DNA of 64,000 bases from Rhodococcus sp. IEGM 1409 (GTDB lineage: Bacteria; Actinomycetota; Actinomycetes; Mycobacteriales; Mycobacteriaceae): contig NZ_JASHKN010000005.1 in assembly GCF_030056735.1 (NCBI RefSeq), positions 1-64,000 of the forward strand, written 5' to 3'. A program made the translations under genes and the position numbers. Below, one piece after another: positions 52,527-61,892 of the stretch. The notes below the pieces were generated by a model that saw only the letters and a program-made list of their open reading frames with translations, was not told where the DNA came from and made no database searches. Position 1 is the stretch's first letter. Each line of letters opens with the position of its first letter.

Positions 52527-53723
52527 GTGCATGAGCTGGGTGGTCGGAGAAGTCGTTCGCGTCTTGTTGCGTTGGTAGCTGTATTGCTCGCTGTGATGGT
52601 GGCCCTCGTCGGCTGCACGATCGGCGGCAAGGACGGACAGGGCGGCGCGGCGGCCGCCGAACCAGCACCGGTGGCGACCGTGGTCTCGACGCCGGCGCCC
52701 GGCACCAAAGATGTCAGCCCGGTCGCCCCCGTCTCGGTAGCGGTGACCCAGGGAACGCTGTCCGACGTCAACCTCAGCAACGCGGCCGGCAAGGCCGTCG
52801 CCGGACAACTGTCGCCCGACAAGACATCGTTCACCGTCAGTGAGGCACTCGGCTACGGCACCACGTATTCGTGGTCGGGCTCGGCAACCGGAACCGACGG
52901 TAAATCCGTGCCGGTCCAAGGGAGCTTTACGACGGTTGCCCCGGAGTCGACCACCGTCGCCACCCTCAACATCGCCGACGACCAAGAAGTTGGCATCGCG
53001 GCACCGATCACGTTGCAGTTCGACAACTCCGTCGTCGACAAGGCTGCCGTCGAGAAGGCTCTTGTCGTGACCACAGTGCCGCCCACCGCCGGATCGTGGG
53101 CTTGGCTGGCTGACGACAACGGCGGATCTCGGGCCCATTGGCGCCCGGCCGATTACTGGGTGCCAGGAACGACTGTCCATTTGGATGCCAAGCTCTACGG
53201 CTTGAACTACGGCGGTGGCGCCTACGGCGACCAGGATCTCACGCTCGATTTCACGATCGGTCGCAGCCAGATCGTGAAGGCGAATGCACCGAGCCACCGC
53301 ATGCAGGTGGTGCGGGACGGCCAGACGATCATGGACATTCCCGTCAGCTACGGCGAGGGCAACGAACCCCGAAACGTCACGCGCAGTGGCATTCACATGG
53401 TGACCGAGAAGTACGAAGACTTCATGATGTCCAACCCGCCGTTCTACGAGAACGTGCGCGAGCGTTGGGCGGTGCGCATCTCCAACAACGGCGAATTCAT
53501 CCACGCCAATCCTGAAACCACCGGGGTGCAGGGCTCGTCGAACGTCACGAACGGTTGCATCAACCTGTCGACGTCTGACGCGCAGGAGTACTTCGGAACG
53601 GCCCTCTACGGTGACCCCGTCGAGGTGACCGGCACGTCGATCGACCTGTCTCCTGCGGACGGCGACATCTACGACTGGGCGATCGATCTGCCGACCTGGA
53701 AGTCGATGTCCGCACTGGCATAA
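52527..53723 (+). CDS. L,D-transpeptidase lipoprotein (LprQ/LdtMt5-like)
   Basis: A 398-residue envelope enzyme forming 3-3 peptidoglycan cross-links. The signal ends in lipobox LVGC (Cys30); an Ala/Pro linker and an Ig-like domain follow; the YkuD domain occupies about residues 250-380 with catalytic Cys344. The motif around it reads VTNGCINLS: Asn342 stands where most YkuD enzymes have His (SHGC), while the upstream His of HANPETTG is kept. Next to murB, as in Rv0482-Rv0483. Confidence 0.91.
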   Translation: MHELGGRRSRSRLVALVAVLLAVMVALVGCTIGGKDGQGGAAAAEPAPVATVVSTPAPGTKDVSPVAPVSVAVTQGTLSDVNLSNAAGKAVAGQLSPDKTSFTVSEALGYGTTYSWSGSATGTDGKSVPVQGSFTTVAPESTTVATLNIADDQEVGIAAPITLQFDNSVVDKAAVEKALVVTTVPPTAGSWAWLADDNGGSRAHWRPADYWVPGTTVHLDAKLYGLNYGGGAYGDQDLTLDFTIGRSQIVKANAPSHRMQVVRDGQTIMDIPVSYGEGNEPRNVTRSGIHMVTEKYEDFMMSNPPFYENVRERWAVRISNNGEFIHANPETTGVQGSSNVTNGCINLSTSDAQEYFGTALYGDPVEVTGTSIDLSPADGDIYDWAIDLPTWKSMSALA

Positions 53724-53848
53724 ATTTCTCCTGCTGTGAACCGAGAAATCGGTCGACGAAGGGAACCGTCCGGGCCCAGGGTGCGTCAGTACAGGTAAGT
53801 GCTGTCGGCTCGGGGGAGCAAGGCGGGTTTCGGATTCGGGGGACAACG

Positions 53849-55378
53849 GTGGATATTCCAAATCTGGGCGACGTGTTCGGCAGGATTTCCGACGTGGCGC
53901 AGGGGGCAGCGGCGGCCTTGCCCGTTGTCGGCCCCATGGTCGGCGTATCCGCCCTGATTCAATCCGTGACCGACGACCGCGGCGCGTTCGACGGCGAGAT
54001 GGTTGCTGCCACCGCGGACGCCGATGCAGAGCGCGCACGAGCCTGGGGCGAGCGCGATGCCCTCTCCGCCCAGACCTCCTCGCTGGAGTACAGCGAACAT
54101 GCAATCGTGGACGACGATCCGTTCGATGCGATGTCGCACTCCGAAATCTTCGATCACGTCAACGAGATGGATCCGGCAACCCTGAGTGCAATCGGTGAGG
54201 CCTGGAAAGCCATTGCCGGCCGGGTGGAAGCCGGCATCGGGAAGTTCCAGAACGACGTGAACGGTGCGATCTCCGAAGGCTGGCAGGGGCGCGGCGGCTC
54301 GGCTGCGTTGGAAGCCGTGCTGGGCTACTCGGCGGACGCGGGTGAGCTGAAGGTGCGGGTCGATCTGATCTCGAACAAGATCGAAGAGGCGAAGATCGCA
54401 CTCGACGAGGCAAAACGCTCGATTCCGGCACCTGACGGCGCCTCGACGGTCGAGCAAATCCTCAGCCTGGTTCCAGGTTCGACCTGGAAGCAGGCCCAAT
54501 ACGAAGCGGAAGAAGCCGAACGTCAAGCGCGCCAGGTGATGAAGGACGTGTATCTGCCGTACATGAAGCGCGCGGACGACCAGGTACCGATCCTTTCGGC
54601 CGCGTTCAATCCGGTCACCGGGAGCGGCGGTGCTGGAAGTGGCGGCGCATTCGGTGGTGGTTCCGGCGCCGGGAACACTTCGGGCTCAGGGAACGGTCTC
54701 GGCGCGCCGTTCACATCAGGTGGCGGAATTGGTGGAGGGGCGGACGGTGGACACCTCGGCGATGCAAACCCGGCCGGAGACAGTTCTCGCCCGGACAGTG
54801 CTGGGCAGGACGGTTCTGGTCAGGGGTTTTCTGGGGACGACCCCCGGAGTGGGGTAAACGGCAGCGATCTTGACGGCCAAGGGAATTCGGGTGCCGATGC
54901 AGCCCGGTCCGCAAACGTTTCCGGCCCGGCCGGGACCTCCGCTGCAAGTGTCGGTCCACTGCCGGCCGGTGCAGCGCCAGGTGGCCTGGCAGGTGCAACT
55001 CCGAATGGTGCTCAGCTCGGTTCCGGAGTGCCGTCAGGCCTCATGGGTAGCGGATCGGGTGGTGGTTCCGCAGGTGGAATCGGTACCGGCGGCTTCGGGC
55101 CAGGCGGCACCGGAGGTGGTGCTCTCGGCCCTGGCGGCGTGGGCGGCCTCGCCGGCGGCGGGCGTGGGGGCGTCAGCGGAACTGGCGGTACCTCGGCGAC
55201 GGGTGCGCAGAGCGGTCGGGGCGCGATGGGTGGCGTCGGCGGCATGGCACCGGGACGCGGCCAAGGGCAAGACGAAGACAACGTGCACGACACCCCCGGC
55301 TACCTCGTCACGGTCGAGAACGGCAACGCCCTGATCGGCGACCTACCCATGGTCTCCCCGGCGGTGCTGGGCGAATGA
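53849..55378 (+). CDS. ESX-type secreted protein, PPE/EspB-like, Gly-rich tail
   Basis: A 509-residue protein. The N-terminal part (about 1-235) is helical with a WXG-like turn (GAISEGWQGRGGSAALEAV) and a YxxxE secretion motif (Tyr218 to Glu222, YEAEE). The C-terminal 270 residues are Gly/Ser/Ala-rich with many GG steps, ending in a short ordered segment (YLVTVENGNALIGDLPM). GTG 53849. Its stop overlaps the EspG gene (ATGA), so it is probably that chaperone's client and is exported by a type VII system encoded elsewhere. Confidence 0.75.
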   Translation: MDIPNLGDVFGRISDVAQGAAAALPVVGPMVGVSALIQSVTDDRGAFDGEMVAATADADAERARAWGERDALSAQTSSLEYSEHAIVDDDPFDAMSHSEIFDHVNEMDPATLSAIGEAWKAIAGRVEAGIGKFQNDVNGAISEGWQGRGGSAALEAVLGYSADAGELKVRVDLISNKIEEAKIALDEAKRSIPAPDGASTVEQILSLVPGSTWKQAQYEAEEAERQARQVMKDVYLPYMKRADDQVPILSAAFNPVTGSGGAGSGGAFGGGSGAGNTSGSGNGLGAPFTSGGGIGGGADGGHLGDANPAGDSSRPDSAGQDGSGQGFSGDDPRSGVNGSDLDGQGNSGADAARSANVSGPAGTSAASVGPLPAGAAPGGLAGATPNGAQLGSGVPSGLMGSGSGGGSAGGIGTGGFGPGGTGGGALGPGGVGGLAGGGRGGVSGTGGTSATGAQSGRGAMGGVGGMAPGRGQGQDEDNVHDTPGYLVTVENGNALIGDLPMVSPAVLGE

Positions 55379-56133
55379 CAACCAAGCAGTGGCAATTCAC
55401 CGGCCTCGAATTCTCGATCCTCTGGGAAGCGGTCGGACGTGACCGACTCCCGTACCCGCTGCGGTTTCGTCCGACGGCCGAAACAATGAACGAGCTGACA
55501 ACGGAGCGCCGTCGAGCGGGAGCGCGTCTGTCTTCCATGCTTGACGATCGGCTGCATCACGTTCTCGGAGCCCTTGCGAATCCCGCTGCTCGCGTGGAGG
55601 TTTCCGGTTTTCACGGACAGAACATGAGTACAGTGACGCGATTGCACGGGGTTGTTGCCGGCGACCTGGGCGTGCTCGCAACCCAACTGCCCGGCAGGGC
55701 TCCGGACTGTGGCTCCGACGTGGTTCTTACTGTGTCGCGTCCGTCGGCAATTCCGAGGATGCTGGTCGATCGGCTGCCTGCCTGCTCCGCCGGATCGGAG
55801 CGTGGTGTGAGCATCGAGAGATCGAAACCTGCCGGGGCACAGAGCTTTCTGAGCAGCGCAGGCAGTGCACGCGGGAGCGAGGAAGTGCGCCGGTTCTTCG
55901 GCCGAGCACGGACCTCGATCGGTGAAGTCACCGCATACCCGGGCGGAGCCGTCGACAGCAGGCCGACCGACGCCGGAATAACGTTCCACTGGTACGACTA
56001 TGCCGGTGACGGTCGGTACATCATCACCGCGGGTGAAACCGTGAGTGCCCGCGGCGCTTCCGCGGAAATGACGGAGGCCGAGATTGCACGCAATCTCGGC
56101 CTGGTCCTGCACCGGGCGATTCGTACTGGTTAG
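55375..56133 (+). CDS. ESX secretion chaperone, EspG family
   Basis: A 252-residue cytosolic protein with the EspG fold signature: KQWQFTGLEFSILWEAVGRDRLPYPL at the start, a central FHGQNMSTVTRLHGVVAG block and a C-terminal ITFHWYDYAGDGRYII strand. EspG proteins bind PPE-type substrates and keep them ready for the ESX machine. Translation is coupled to the substrate gene. No ESX core gene (eccB, eccC, mycP) is in the window. Confidence 0.85.
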   Translation: MTTKQWQFTGLEFSILWEAVGRDRLPYPLRFRPTAETMNELTTERRRAGARLSSMLDDRLHHVLGALANPAARVEVSGFHGQNMSTVTRLHGVVAGDLGVLATQLPGRAPDCGSDVVLTVSRPSAIPRMLVDRLPACSAGSERGVSIERSKPAGAQSFLSSAGSARGSEEVRRFFGRARTSIGEVTAYPGGAVDSRPTDAGITFHWYDYAGDGRYIITAGETVSARGASAEMTEAEIARNLGLVLHRAIRTG

Positions 56134-56148
56134 TCAGAACGATTCGAC

Positions 56149-56898
56149 CTAGCTGGTGGTGCGGTGGAACCGACCGGGGCTTGCCTGATCCCTCGGCTTG
56201 ACGATGATCTGATCGAGGTTCACGTGCGACGGCCGCGACGCGACAAAACCGATGATTTCGGCGATGTCCTGCGCCACCAACGGCGTGATTCCCTCGTACA
56301 CCTTGTCTGCCTTGTCCTGATCACCCTCGAACCGGACGAGTGAGAACTCCGTCTCGACGGCTCCCGGCGCGATTTCGGTCAGACGAACGGGCTTGCCCAA
56401 CAGTTCACCGCGCAATGTCCGATGAAGTACGGCTTGAGCGTGCTTGGCGGTGGTGTAGCCCGAACCGTTGTCGTATGCCTCCAGGGCAGCCACCGAGGTG
56501 ATGGTCACGATCAGACCATCACCCGAATCGATCAGCTTGGGCAGCAGTGCCTTCGTCACACGTAACGTGCCCAGGACATTGGTCTCCCACATCCACCGCC
56601 AGTCGTCCAGATCGGCGTCCAGGACCGTCGCCAGACCCTTTGCACCACCCGCGTTGTTGACCAACACGTCGACACGGGGGACCACGGCCGCAAACGCGTC
56701 GACGGAATCCTCGTCGGTGACGTCGAGTTCGAGAGCAGTACCGCCGATTTCCTCGGCGATCTTCTCTAGACGATCGACGCGGCGAGCACCGATCACGACG
56801 TGGAATCCCTGGGCTGCCAGGGTGCGGGCGGTGGCCTCACCGATTCCGGAGCTGGCTCCGGTGACTACGGCGATGCGGGCATCGGAAGAAATGGTCAT
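56149..56898 (-). CDS. SDR-family oxidoreductase (Rv0484c-like)
   Basis: A 249-residue classical short-chain dehydrogenase with TGASSGIGEATA (cofactor, 14-25), NNAGG, catalytic Ser in TITSVAAL and intact Tyr/Lys in GYTTAKHA. The arginine-rich GARRVDR after beta-2 favours NADP. Resembles YdfG-type broad-range dehydrogenases. The orientation, convergent with the EspG gene, matches Rv0484c after lprQ. Confidence 0.88.
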   Translation of the reverse strand: MTISSDARIAVVTGASSGIGEATARTLAAQGFHVVIGARRVDRLEKIAEEIGGTALELDVTDEDSVDAFAAVVPRVDVLVNNAGGAKGLATVLDADLDDWRWMWETNVLGTLRVTKALLPKLIDSGDGLIVTITSVAALEAYDNGSGYTTAKHAQAVLHRTLRGELLGKPVRLTEIAPGAVETEFSLVRFEGDQDKADKVYEGITPLVAQDIAEIIGFVASRPSHVNLDQIIVKPRDQASPGRFHRTTS

Positions 56899-56913
56899 GA
56901 GGCAATCGTAGGG

Positions 56914-59289
56914 CTAGTCGGCGGCATACTCTGCTTCCCGTTCGATGGATTCGATGTGACGACGCGGTACTTGTATCCGGCCGGGTGAGTAGGTGACGGC
57001 ACGCAGAGAGCCGCTGTACCGGAACGGTCCGTGGCGTCGGCGCACATCCCACGACACCGGCCCTCTTGCGTCGACTCCGACTGAAATGCCGGTCCACGGC
57101 GCCATCCCGACCAGTTGTACCTGCCCGAGTAGTTGACCGGTATGAGCTCCGTCGACGCTGACGTGGAGATCCCAACGCAGCCGCGGTACCACCGTCACGG
57201 ACACGTCGATGCGCTTGCTGCCGGCAGCCAATGGGCCTGCGTCGACCACGGAGTAGGAACCGAATGCGTTGTATCCGAGATGTAGGTGCCCGTCCTCGAC
57301 GTAGAGAAGATATCCGCCCTGTGGATCACCGTGAGCGACAAGGACACCGGCGTCACCGGTGCGGTAACCGTCGAGTTCGACGGTGATGTCGAAGTCGCGG
57401 AACCCGATCAGTTTGCTCGACCGGTAGCGCTCCAATGGAGGTGTTCCGGCAAGCAGGCGGACCGTGCGCGAGAGTGCCTCCTCTGCCGGCCGCCGGACTG
57501 CGCCCACCGAGTTGCCGAGTAGTGGAAAGACGGTGTTCGCCCACGCCGAGTGGTCCCAGGCTTCAGCGAGTTCACGGACCTTGTCGGGAAACCGTGGTGC
57601 GAGGTCGTCGAGTTCGGTCGGGTCGGTGCGGACGTCGAACAATTGCCACTGTGGTTGGTCGATACTCTGTGGTTGGTCGATACTCTGTGGTTGGTCGATA
57701 CTCTGCGGTTGGTCGAAGTTGTCCGGCGCGAGCGCCAGCAGTTTCCAGCCGTCCTTGTAGTAGCCGCGGTTCCCGGTCATCTCGGTGTATTGCTCGGTGT
57801 GGGTACTCGGAGCGGTGGACGAACGCAGAACCGGTGCGGTTGACACCCCGTCGAACTCCTTCACCGGGAGCCCGTTTCGCACGCTGGGTGCGTCGATTCC
57901 AGCCAGTTCGAGAAGCGTGGGGGTCAGGTCGGTGACGTACGTGAACTGGTCGCGAATCCCGTTGTCGTCTGCTCCAGGGTTCAATCCCGCGGGCCACGAC
58001 AGGACGAAGGGAACACGAATTCCGCCCGCGAAGGACTGCCCTTTGTAGAGCCGGAAGGGGGTGTTGGACGTCTGCCCCCATCCACGTGGATAGTGGACGC
58101 CCAACTCGGGTCCGCCGATGAGGGCTTCGTCGTGGGGGACATCGCCGACCCAGTCCGGATCCTGGATATGCGCGAATTGTGCAAAGTAGCTTCGGGTCCC
58201 GTCCGAACCGCCCTCCGCGGTGCCGCCGTTGTCCGAGGTGAAGACAATGATCGTGTTGTCGAACTCGCCCAGCTCGTCCAGGGTGTCGACGATGCGTCCG
58301 ACGCTCTGGTCGATCGAGTCGACCATCGCCGCGTACACCTCCATGTAGCGGGCGAAGCGAGACTGTACGTCCGGGGCGAGTGAATCCCATTCGGGGACGT
58401 CGAAGCCGGGCTCGGAGTTTCGCGGTGCCTGCCGTGTACCTTCCGGAAAGAGTCCCTGCAGGATCTGAGAGGCGAACCGCGACTCCCGGATTCGATCCCA
58501 GCCCTCGTCGTAGCGCCCGCCGTATTTTGCTTGATCGGCAGGCTTGGCCTGTAAAGGTCCGTGCATCGCGACGTGTGCGAAGTAGAGGAAGAACGGCTTG
58601 TCCTGATCGTGGGCGCGCAGATCCTTGATGTACCCGACGGCCTTGTCGGTCAGATCGTCGGTGAGGTAGTAGCCCTCGGGATACTCGTCGACGTCGACCA
58701 CTGAATTGTCGGAGATCAGTTGATTGGGATAGTAGAAGGAATTGAGGCCTTCCAGCGAGCCGTAGTATCGATCGAATCCACGCTGCGTCGGCCAGGAGTC
58801 GCGACTTCGCCCCGGGGCGAGATTTGCGTCGCGCACGAGATGCCACTTGCCCACCGCATAGGTCGCATAGCCTGCGCCGCGCAGGATTTCGGGGAGTGTC
58901 TGTACGTCGTCAGCCAATTCCAGACGCAGTCCAGGGTATCCCGGATCGGCGTTGGCGACGAAGCCGTACCCGGCGCGGTGCGGATTGAGGCCGGTGAGAA
59001 GCGCGGCGCGTGAGGGTGAGCAGAGGGGTGTCGTGTGATAGTTGGTCAACCGAACACCCTGCGCGGCAAGACGATCGAGGGTCGGAGTTTCGATCTCGGA
59101 GCCGAACGGCCCGATGTCGCTGTATCCCATGTCGTCGATCAGAACCACGACGATGTTGGGTGATCCGGGAGTCGGGGTCGTGGCGGTGGGCCACGACGGG
59201 GCCGAATCGGCTGCGGTGCGGCCGATTCGGCCCTCGAAGCCTTCGTAACCGCGGGCATGCGGAGGAAGGGCGGAATCCGGTGAAGTCAT
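56914..59289 (-). CDS. Arylsulfatase (FGly-dependent)
   Basis: A 791-residue sulfatase. Cys90 in CSPSR is the residue turned into formylglycine; metal ligands DD at 52-53 (LIDDMGYSD), KWH (about 150) and SDNGG in the middle complete the site. The C-terminal domain of about 200 residues is a beta-rich LamG-like module. No signal peptide, so probably cytoplasmic. It contains an in-frame tandem repeat (IDQPQS) at 57650-57716. Start overlaps the TauD-like stop (ATGA), giving a dioxygenase-sulfatase operon for freeing sulfate from organosulfates. Confidence 0.93.
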   Translation of the reverse strand: MTSPDSALPPHARGYEGFEGRIGRTAADSAPSWPTATTPTPGSPNIVVVLIDDMGYSDIGPFGSEIETPTLDRLAAQGVRLTNYHTTPLCSPSRAALLTGLNPHRAGYGFVANADPGYPGLRLELADDVQTLPEILRGAGYATYAVGKWHLVRDANLAPGRSRDSWPTQRGFDRYYGSLEGLNSFYYPNQLISDNSVVDVDEYPEGYYLTDDLTDKAVGYIKDLRAHDQDKPFFLYFAHVAMHGPLQAKPADQAKYGGRYDEGWDRIRESRFASQILQGLFPEGTRQAPRNSEPGFDVPEWDSLAPDVQSRFARYMEVYAAMVDSIDQSVGRIVDTLDELGEFDNTIIVFTSDNGGTAEGGSDGTRSYFAQFAHIQDPDWVGDVPHDEALIGGPELGVHYPRGWGQTSNTPFRLYKGQSFAGGIRVPFVLSWPAGLNPGADDNGIRDQFTYVTDLTPTLLELAGIDAPSVRNGLPVKEFDGVSTAPVLRSSTAPSTHTEQYTEMTGNRGYYKDGWKLLALAPDNFDQPQSIDQPQSIDQPQSIDQPQWQLFDVRTDPTELDDLAPRFPDKVRELAEAWDHSAWANTVFPLLGNSVGAVRRPAEEALSRTVRLLAGTPPLERYRSSKLIGFRDFDITVELDGYRTGDAGVLVAHGDPQGGYLLYVEDGHLHLGYNAFGSYSVVDAGPLAAGSKRIDVSVTVVPRLRWDLHVSVDGAHTGQLLGQVQLVGMAPWTGISVGVDARGPVSWDVRRRHGPFRYSGSLRAVTYSPGRIQVPRRHIESIEREAEYAAD
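57650..57716. repeat. 18-bp tandem repeat, 3.7 copies, in the sulfatase gene
   Basis: The unit TGTGGTTGGTCGATACTC starts at 57650, 57668, 57686 and (partial) 57704 and encodes repeated IDQPQS. The period is a multiple of three. Copies are nearly identical, so slippage could change length without a frameshift. Confidence 0.9.
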
Positions 59290-60263
59290 GGGAGAGTCGA
59301 GGCACCTTCGATAATCGAGTATTCGGAAGCGTCACCGGCGATGCTGCTGCTTCGTTCCCCGTGGATGTTGACCGGGATGTCACCGGCAAGTGTGATTCGC
59401 TCCAGACGGCGGTACTGATCGTCGTAGTCGGCGATCGCGTAGTGCTGGGTGGCGCGGTTGTCCCAGATGGCGACATCACCCGCCGCCCAGTTCCAGCGCG
59501 TCGTGTACTCGAGTTTGACGGCGTGATCCTGCAGGAGCTTGAACACACCGTTCGACTGTTCGGTGCTCAACCCGACGAAGTTCTTGACAAAGTGTCCGAG
59601 GACGAGCGTGCGTTCTCCGGTTTCGGGGTGGACGCGTACCACCGGGTGTTCCGTCTCGAAGTACGTGGACTGGAACTCTTCGCGGTAGGCGGCCGTGCGA
59701 TCTTCGGTGAGCCGCTCGGCGCTGGTGGCCGCGTAGTCGTAGACGTTCGTGTGGCGGGCCCAGAGGTTCTCCGCGAGCACCTTGAGCGGATCCGGCAGTC
59801 CGTTGTACGCGGCTACCCCTGACGCCCACGTCGTGGAACCGCCGTATTCGGGGAGCTGCACCGCGCGCAGGATCGACGCCTTGGGGATGCGATCGACGAA
59901 GGTGACGTCGGTGTGCCAACTGTTGGCTTTGCCGAGGTCCGAATCGATGGGGAGGACTTTTGCACCGTGCGACTTCACCGTGGGGTGGGCAGTGGTCGGG
60001 GTGCCCAGCAGCTGGGCGAATTCGTACTGCGAATCGTTGTCGAGGTGGTCTTGCCCGCGGAAGAAGATCACCTTGTGTTCGAGAACTGCCTGTCGGATGA
60101 GCGAGATCGTCGCCGGGTCGAGGTGCCCGCCGAGGGTGATCCCGTCGATTCGGGCGCCGATATGCGCGCCGAGGGTGGTGACAGTGCCGCGAGCGGCGTC
60201 AGCAGCCGCTCCGTTCGTTGACGCCGCATTGGTGAGGGTCGGCTTGGCGAAAGCTGTAGACAT
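59286..60263 (-). CDS. TauD/TfdA-family alpha-ketoglutarate dioxygenase (AtsK/alkylsulfatase-like)
   Basis: A 325-residue Fe(II)/2-oxoglutarate oxygenase. Metal ligands are His and Asp in WHTDVTF and a distal His in [10 protein letters not shown]; the 2-OG-binding Arg is in [10 protein letters not shown]. Closest in style to alkylsulfatase AtsK and taurine dioxygenase, which release sulfite or sulfate from organic sulfur. ATG 60263 follows GAAAGG. First gene of the operon with the arylsulfatase. Divergent from the Cys-leader/ROK unit, so both may answer to sulfur supply. Confidence 0.92.
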   Translation of the reverse strand: MSTAFAKPTLTNAASTNGAAADAARGTVTTLGAHIGARIDGITLGGHLDPATISLIRQAVLEHKVIFFRGQDHLDNDSQYEFAQLLGTPTTAHPTVKSHGAKVLPIDSDLGKANSWHTDVTFVDRIPKASILRAVQLPEYGGSTTWASGVAAYNGLPDPLKVLAENLWARHTNVYDYAATSAERLTEDRTAAYREEFQSTYFETEHPVVRVHPETGERTLVLGHFVKNFVGLSTEQSNGVFKLLQDHAVKLEYTTRWNWAAGDVAIWDNRATQHYAIADYDDQYRRLERITLAGDIPVNIHGERSSSIAGDASEYSIIEGASTLP

Positions 60264-60354
60264 GGTGCACCTTTCGTGGGGAGTGTGCCCACCCAAACAC
60301 GCGAGATTTCGCCACGACAGGGTTGTGTTCAGTGTGATCGTTACCGCACCTGAT

Positions 60355-60382
60355 TTGTGAATCTCGGTGAAGCTGCTACTTT
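60355..60382 (+). promoter_or_regulatory. Promoter for a leaderless Cys-leader ORF
   Basis: TTGTGA (60355-60360), a 16-base spacer and TACTTT (60377-60382) place the transcript start at about 60389-60390, the A of the leader ATG. The leader mRNA would thus be leaderless. Confidence 0.5.
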
Positions 60383-60389
60383 TGAAGCC

Positions 60390-60503
60390 ATGTCGACCGA
60401 CCAGCCTGCCGCTTTGCGGGTCACCTATGTGACCGCTGCGCTTGGTTCGCGTCTGCCTCTGGCGCGAGAGCTGTGTTGTCGCCGCCGTTCTTTCTGCAGC
60501 TAA
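60390..60503 (+). CDS. Cysteine-rich leader peptide upstream of the ROK gene
   Basis: A 37-codon ORF, ATG 60390 to TAA 60501-60503. The product begins [11 protein letters not shown] and ends [14 protein letters not shown], with three Cys in the last nine residues, two adjacent. Such Cys-ended leader ORFs occur before sulfur genes in mycobacteria and other actinobacteria, where ribosome stalling on Cys codons under low cysteine changes expression of the next gene. The next gene starts 102 bases later, and its ribosome site (AAGGGA, 60593-60598) can pair with TCCTT just upstream. The peptide itself probably has no other function. Confidence 0.7.
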   Translation: MSTDQPAALRVTYVTAALGSRLPLARELCCRRRSFCS

Positions 60504-60586
60504 TTTCTGCGCCTTTTCTGTCTACTTCTTCGTGTGACCAGTGGAAACGCTGATTTCTCGGTCGACAGAGATATGCGCCTTCTCCT

Positions 60587-60600
60587 CCTTCTGCAAGGGA
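60587..60600 (+). promoter_or_regulatory. Possible hairpin over the ROK-gene ribosome site
   Basis: CCTT, loop CTGC, then AAGG forms a small stem (extended by a U-G pair) that covers AAGGGA, the ribosome site of the ROK gene. With the CU-rich run before it (CTCCTCC), this could be the switch controlled by the Cys leader. Position given to within a few bases. Confidence 0.4.
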
Positions 60601-60605
60601 CAGCC

Positions 60606-61877
60606 ATGTCGACACCCACCATCTCCGCCATTCCGAACATTCGATCGCGAACCGCACTCTCGGGAACCCGGACCCGTACCCAGATTGTTGCGCCCGAACT
60701 GCGCATTGCCGACGGTCCGTCCGCGACTGTGTTGCGCATTGCTCGATCCCGTGGACCGCTCTCTCGCGATACCGCCGCGAAAGCGTCCGGGCTGAGTATT
60801 GCCACCGTGAACCGGCAGGTCACGAGCCTGCTCGACCTCGGAATCCTGCGCGAACGCGCAGACCTGACAGCCTCCGGCGCCATCGGGCGTCCGCGGGTTC
60901 CGTTCGAGGTCAATCACGAGCCGTACCTGACCGTCGGCATCCACATCGGTGCCGTAGTCACCAGCATCATCGCCAGCGACATTCGTGGCAAGGTGCTCGG
61001 CGCCGTCGAGATTCCGACGCCCGCCACCAATTCCGCTGTCGCACTTGCCACCATTGCGCGGTCGGCCAAATCGTTTGCCTCACGGTGGCACAAGCGTCGC
61101 CCGCTCGCCGTCGGCGTGGCAATCGGCGGTCGCGTCGATTCAGCGACCGGAGTAGTCGATCACCCGCGCCTGGGGTGGAAGGGCGCCAAGGTGGGATCCA
61201 TCATCGGGGCCGGCTTGGACCTCCCCGTTTCGGTTGCCGCACACGTCGAGGCGATGGCCGCGTCGGAACTTCTGCTCAGTAACGACCGCGCCGAGGCTCC
61301 GACACCGGGAACCACCGGTCTGTACTTCTACGCCCGTGAAACTGCCGGTATTGCAATCACTTTCGAAGGACGAGTGCACACCCCGTCCAGCGGTCCCGGT
61401 TCGATCGCGCACCTTCCCACCGGTTCGTCGGCGCGGTGCACCTGCGGCGCGGTGGGTTGCTTGGAAGCGACGATCAGCGACCGCGCGGTCGTCGCGCAGG
61501 CGCTGTCTTCGGGCGCAGTGATCCAGGGCAGTGAGCGTGTCACGATCGCCGATGTCTATCGTGCTGCGTCGGCGGGTTCCATTCCGGCCCACGAACTTCT
61601 GGTCGATCGAGCACGCGTGCTCGGCCGGACAGTGGCGATGTTGCGTGACCTGTTCAACCCGGATCGGGTGATCCTCGGTGGCCAGGCGTTCACCGATTAT
61701 ACGGCCGGCGTGCCGCACGTCGCCGAGGCTTTCTCGTCGGCATCCTCCTTGGAGCGCAAGGACATTCGCATCACCGGTTTCGGCAATCGCGTTCAGGAAT
61801 ACGCCTCGACGGTCGTGTCACTGAGTTCGCTGTTCGCCGATCCGGCGGCGGCCATGCGGCGTGCATCGGCCGTCTGA
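60606..61877 (+). CDS. ROK-family transcriptional regulator (Rv0485-like)
   Basis: A 423-residue regulator with an N-terminal winged helix (LSRDTAAKASGLSIATVNRQ) and a C-terminal sugar-kinase-like ROK domain with the zinc motif CTCGAVGCLE. Phosphotransfer residues are weak, as in NagC-type repressors. ATG 60606 follows AAGGGA. Position after the SDR matches Rv0485, which in M. tuberculosis was reported to control the pe13-ppe18 pair; here an ESX substrate/EspG pair is 4.5 kb away. Preceded by the Cys leader, so translation may follow cysteine supply. Confidence 0.88.
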   Translation: MSTPTISAIPNIRSRTALSGTRTRTQIVAPELRIADGPSATVLRIARSRGPLSRDTAAKASGLSIATVNRQVTSLLDLGILRERADLTASGAIGRPRVPFEVNHEPYLTVGIHIGAVVTSIIASDIRGKVLGAVEIPTPATNSAVALATIARSAKSFASRWHKRRPLAVGVAIGGRVDSATGVVDHPRLGWKGAKVGSIIGAGLDLPVSVAAHVEAMAASELLLSNDRAEAPTPGTTGLYFYARETAGIAITFEGRVHTPSSGPGSIAHLPTGSSARCTCGAVGCLEATISDRAVVAQALSSGAVIQGSERVTIADVYRAASAGSIPAHELLVDRARVLGRTVAMLRDLFNPDRVILGGQAFTDYTAGVPHVAEAFSSASSLERKDIRITGFGNRVQEYASTVVSLSSLFADPAAAMRRASAV

Positions 61878-61892
61878 CTGCGAAGAAGGCAG

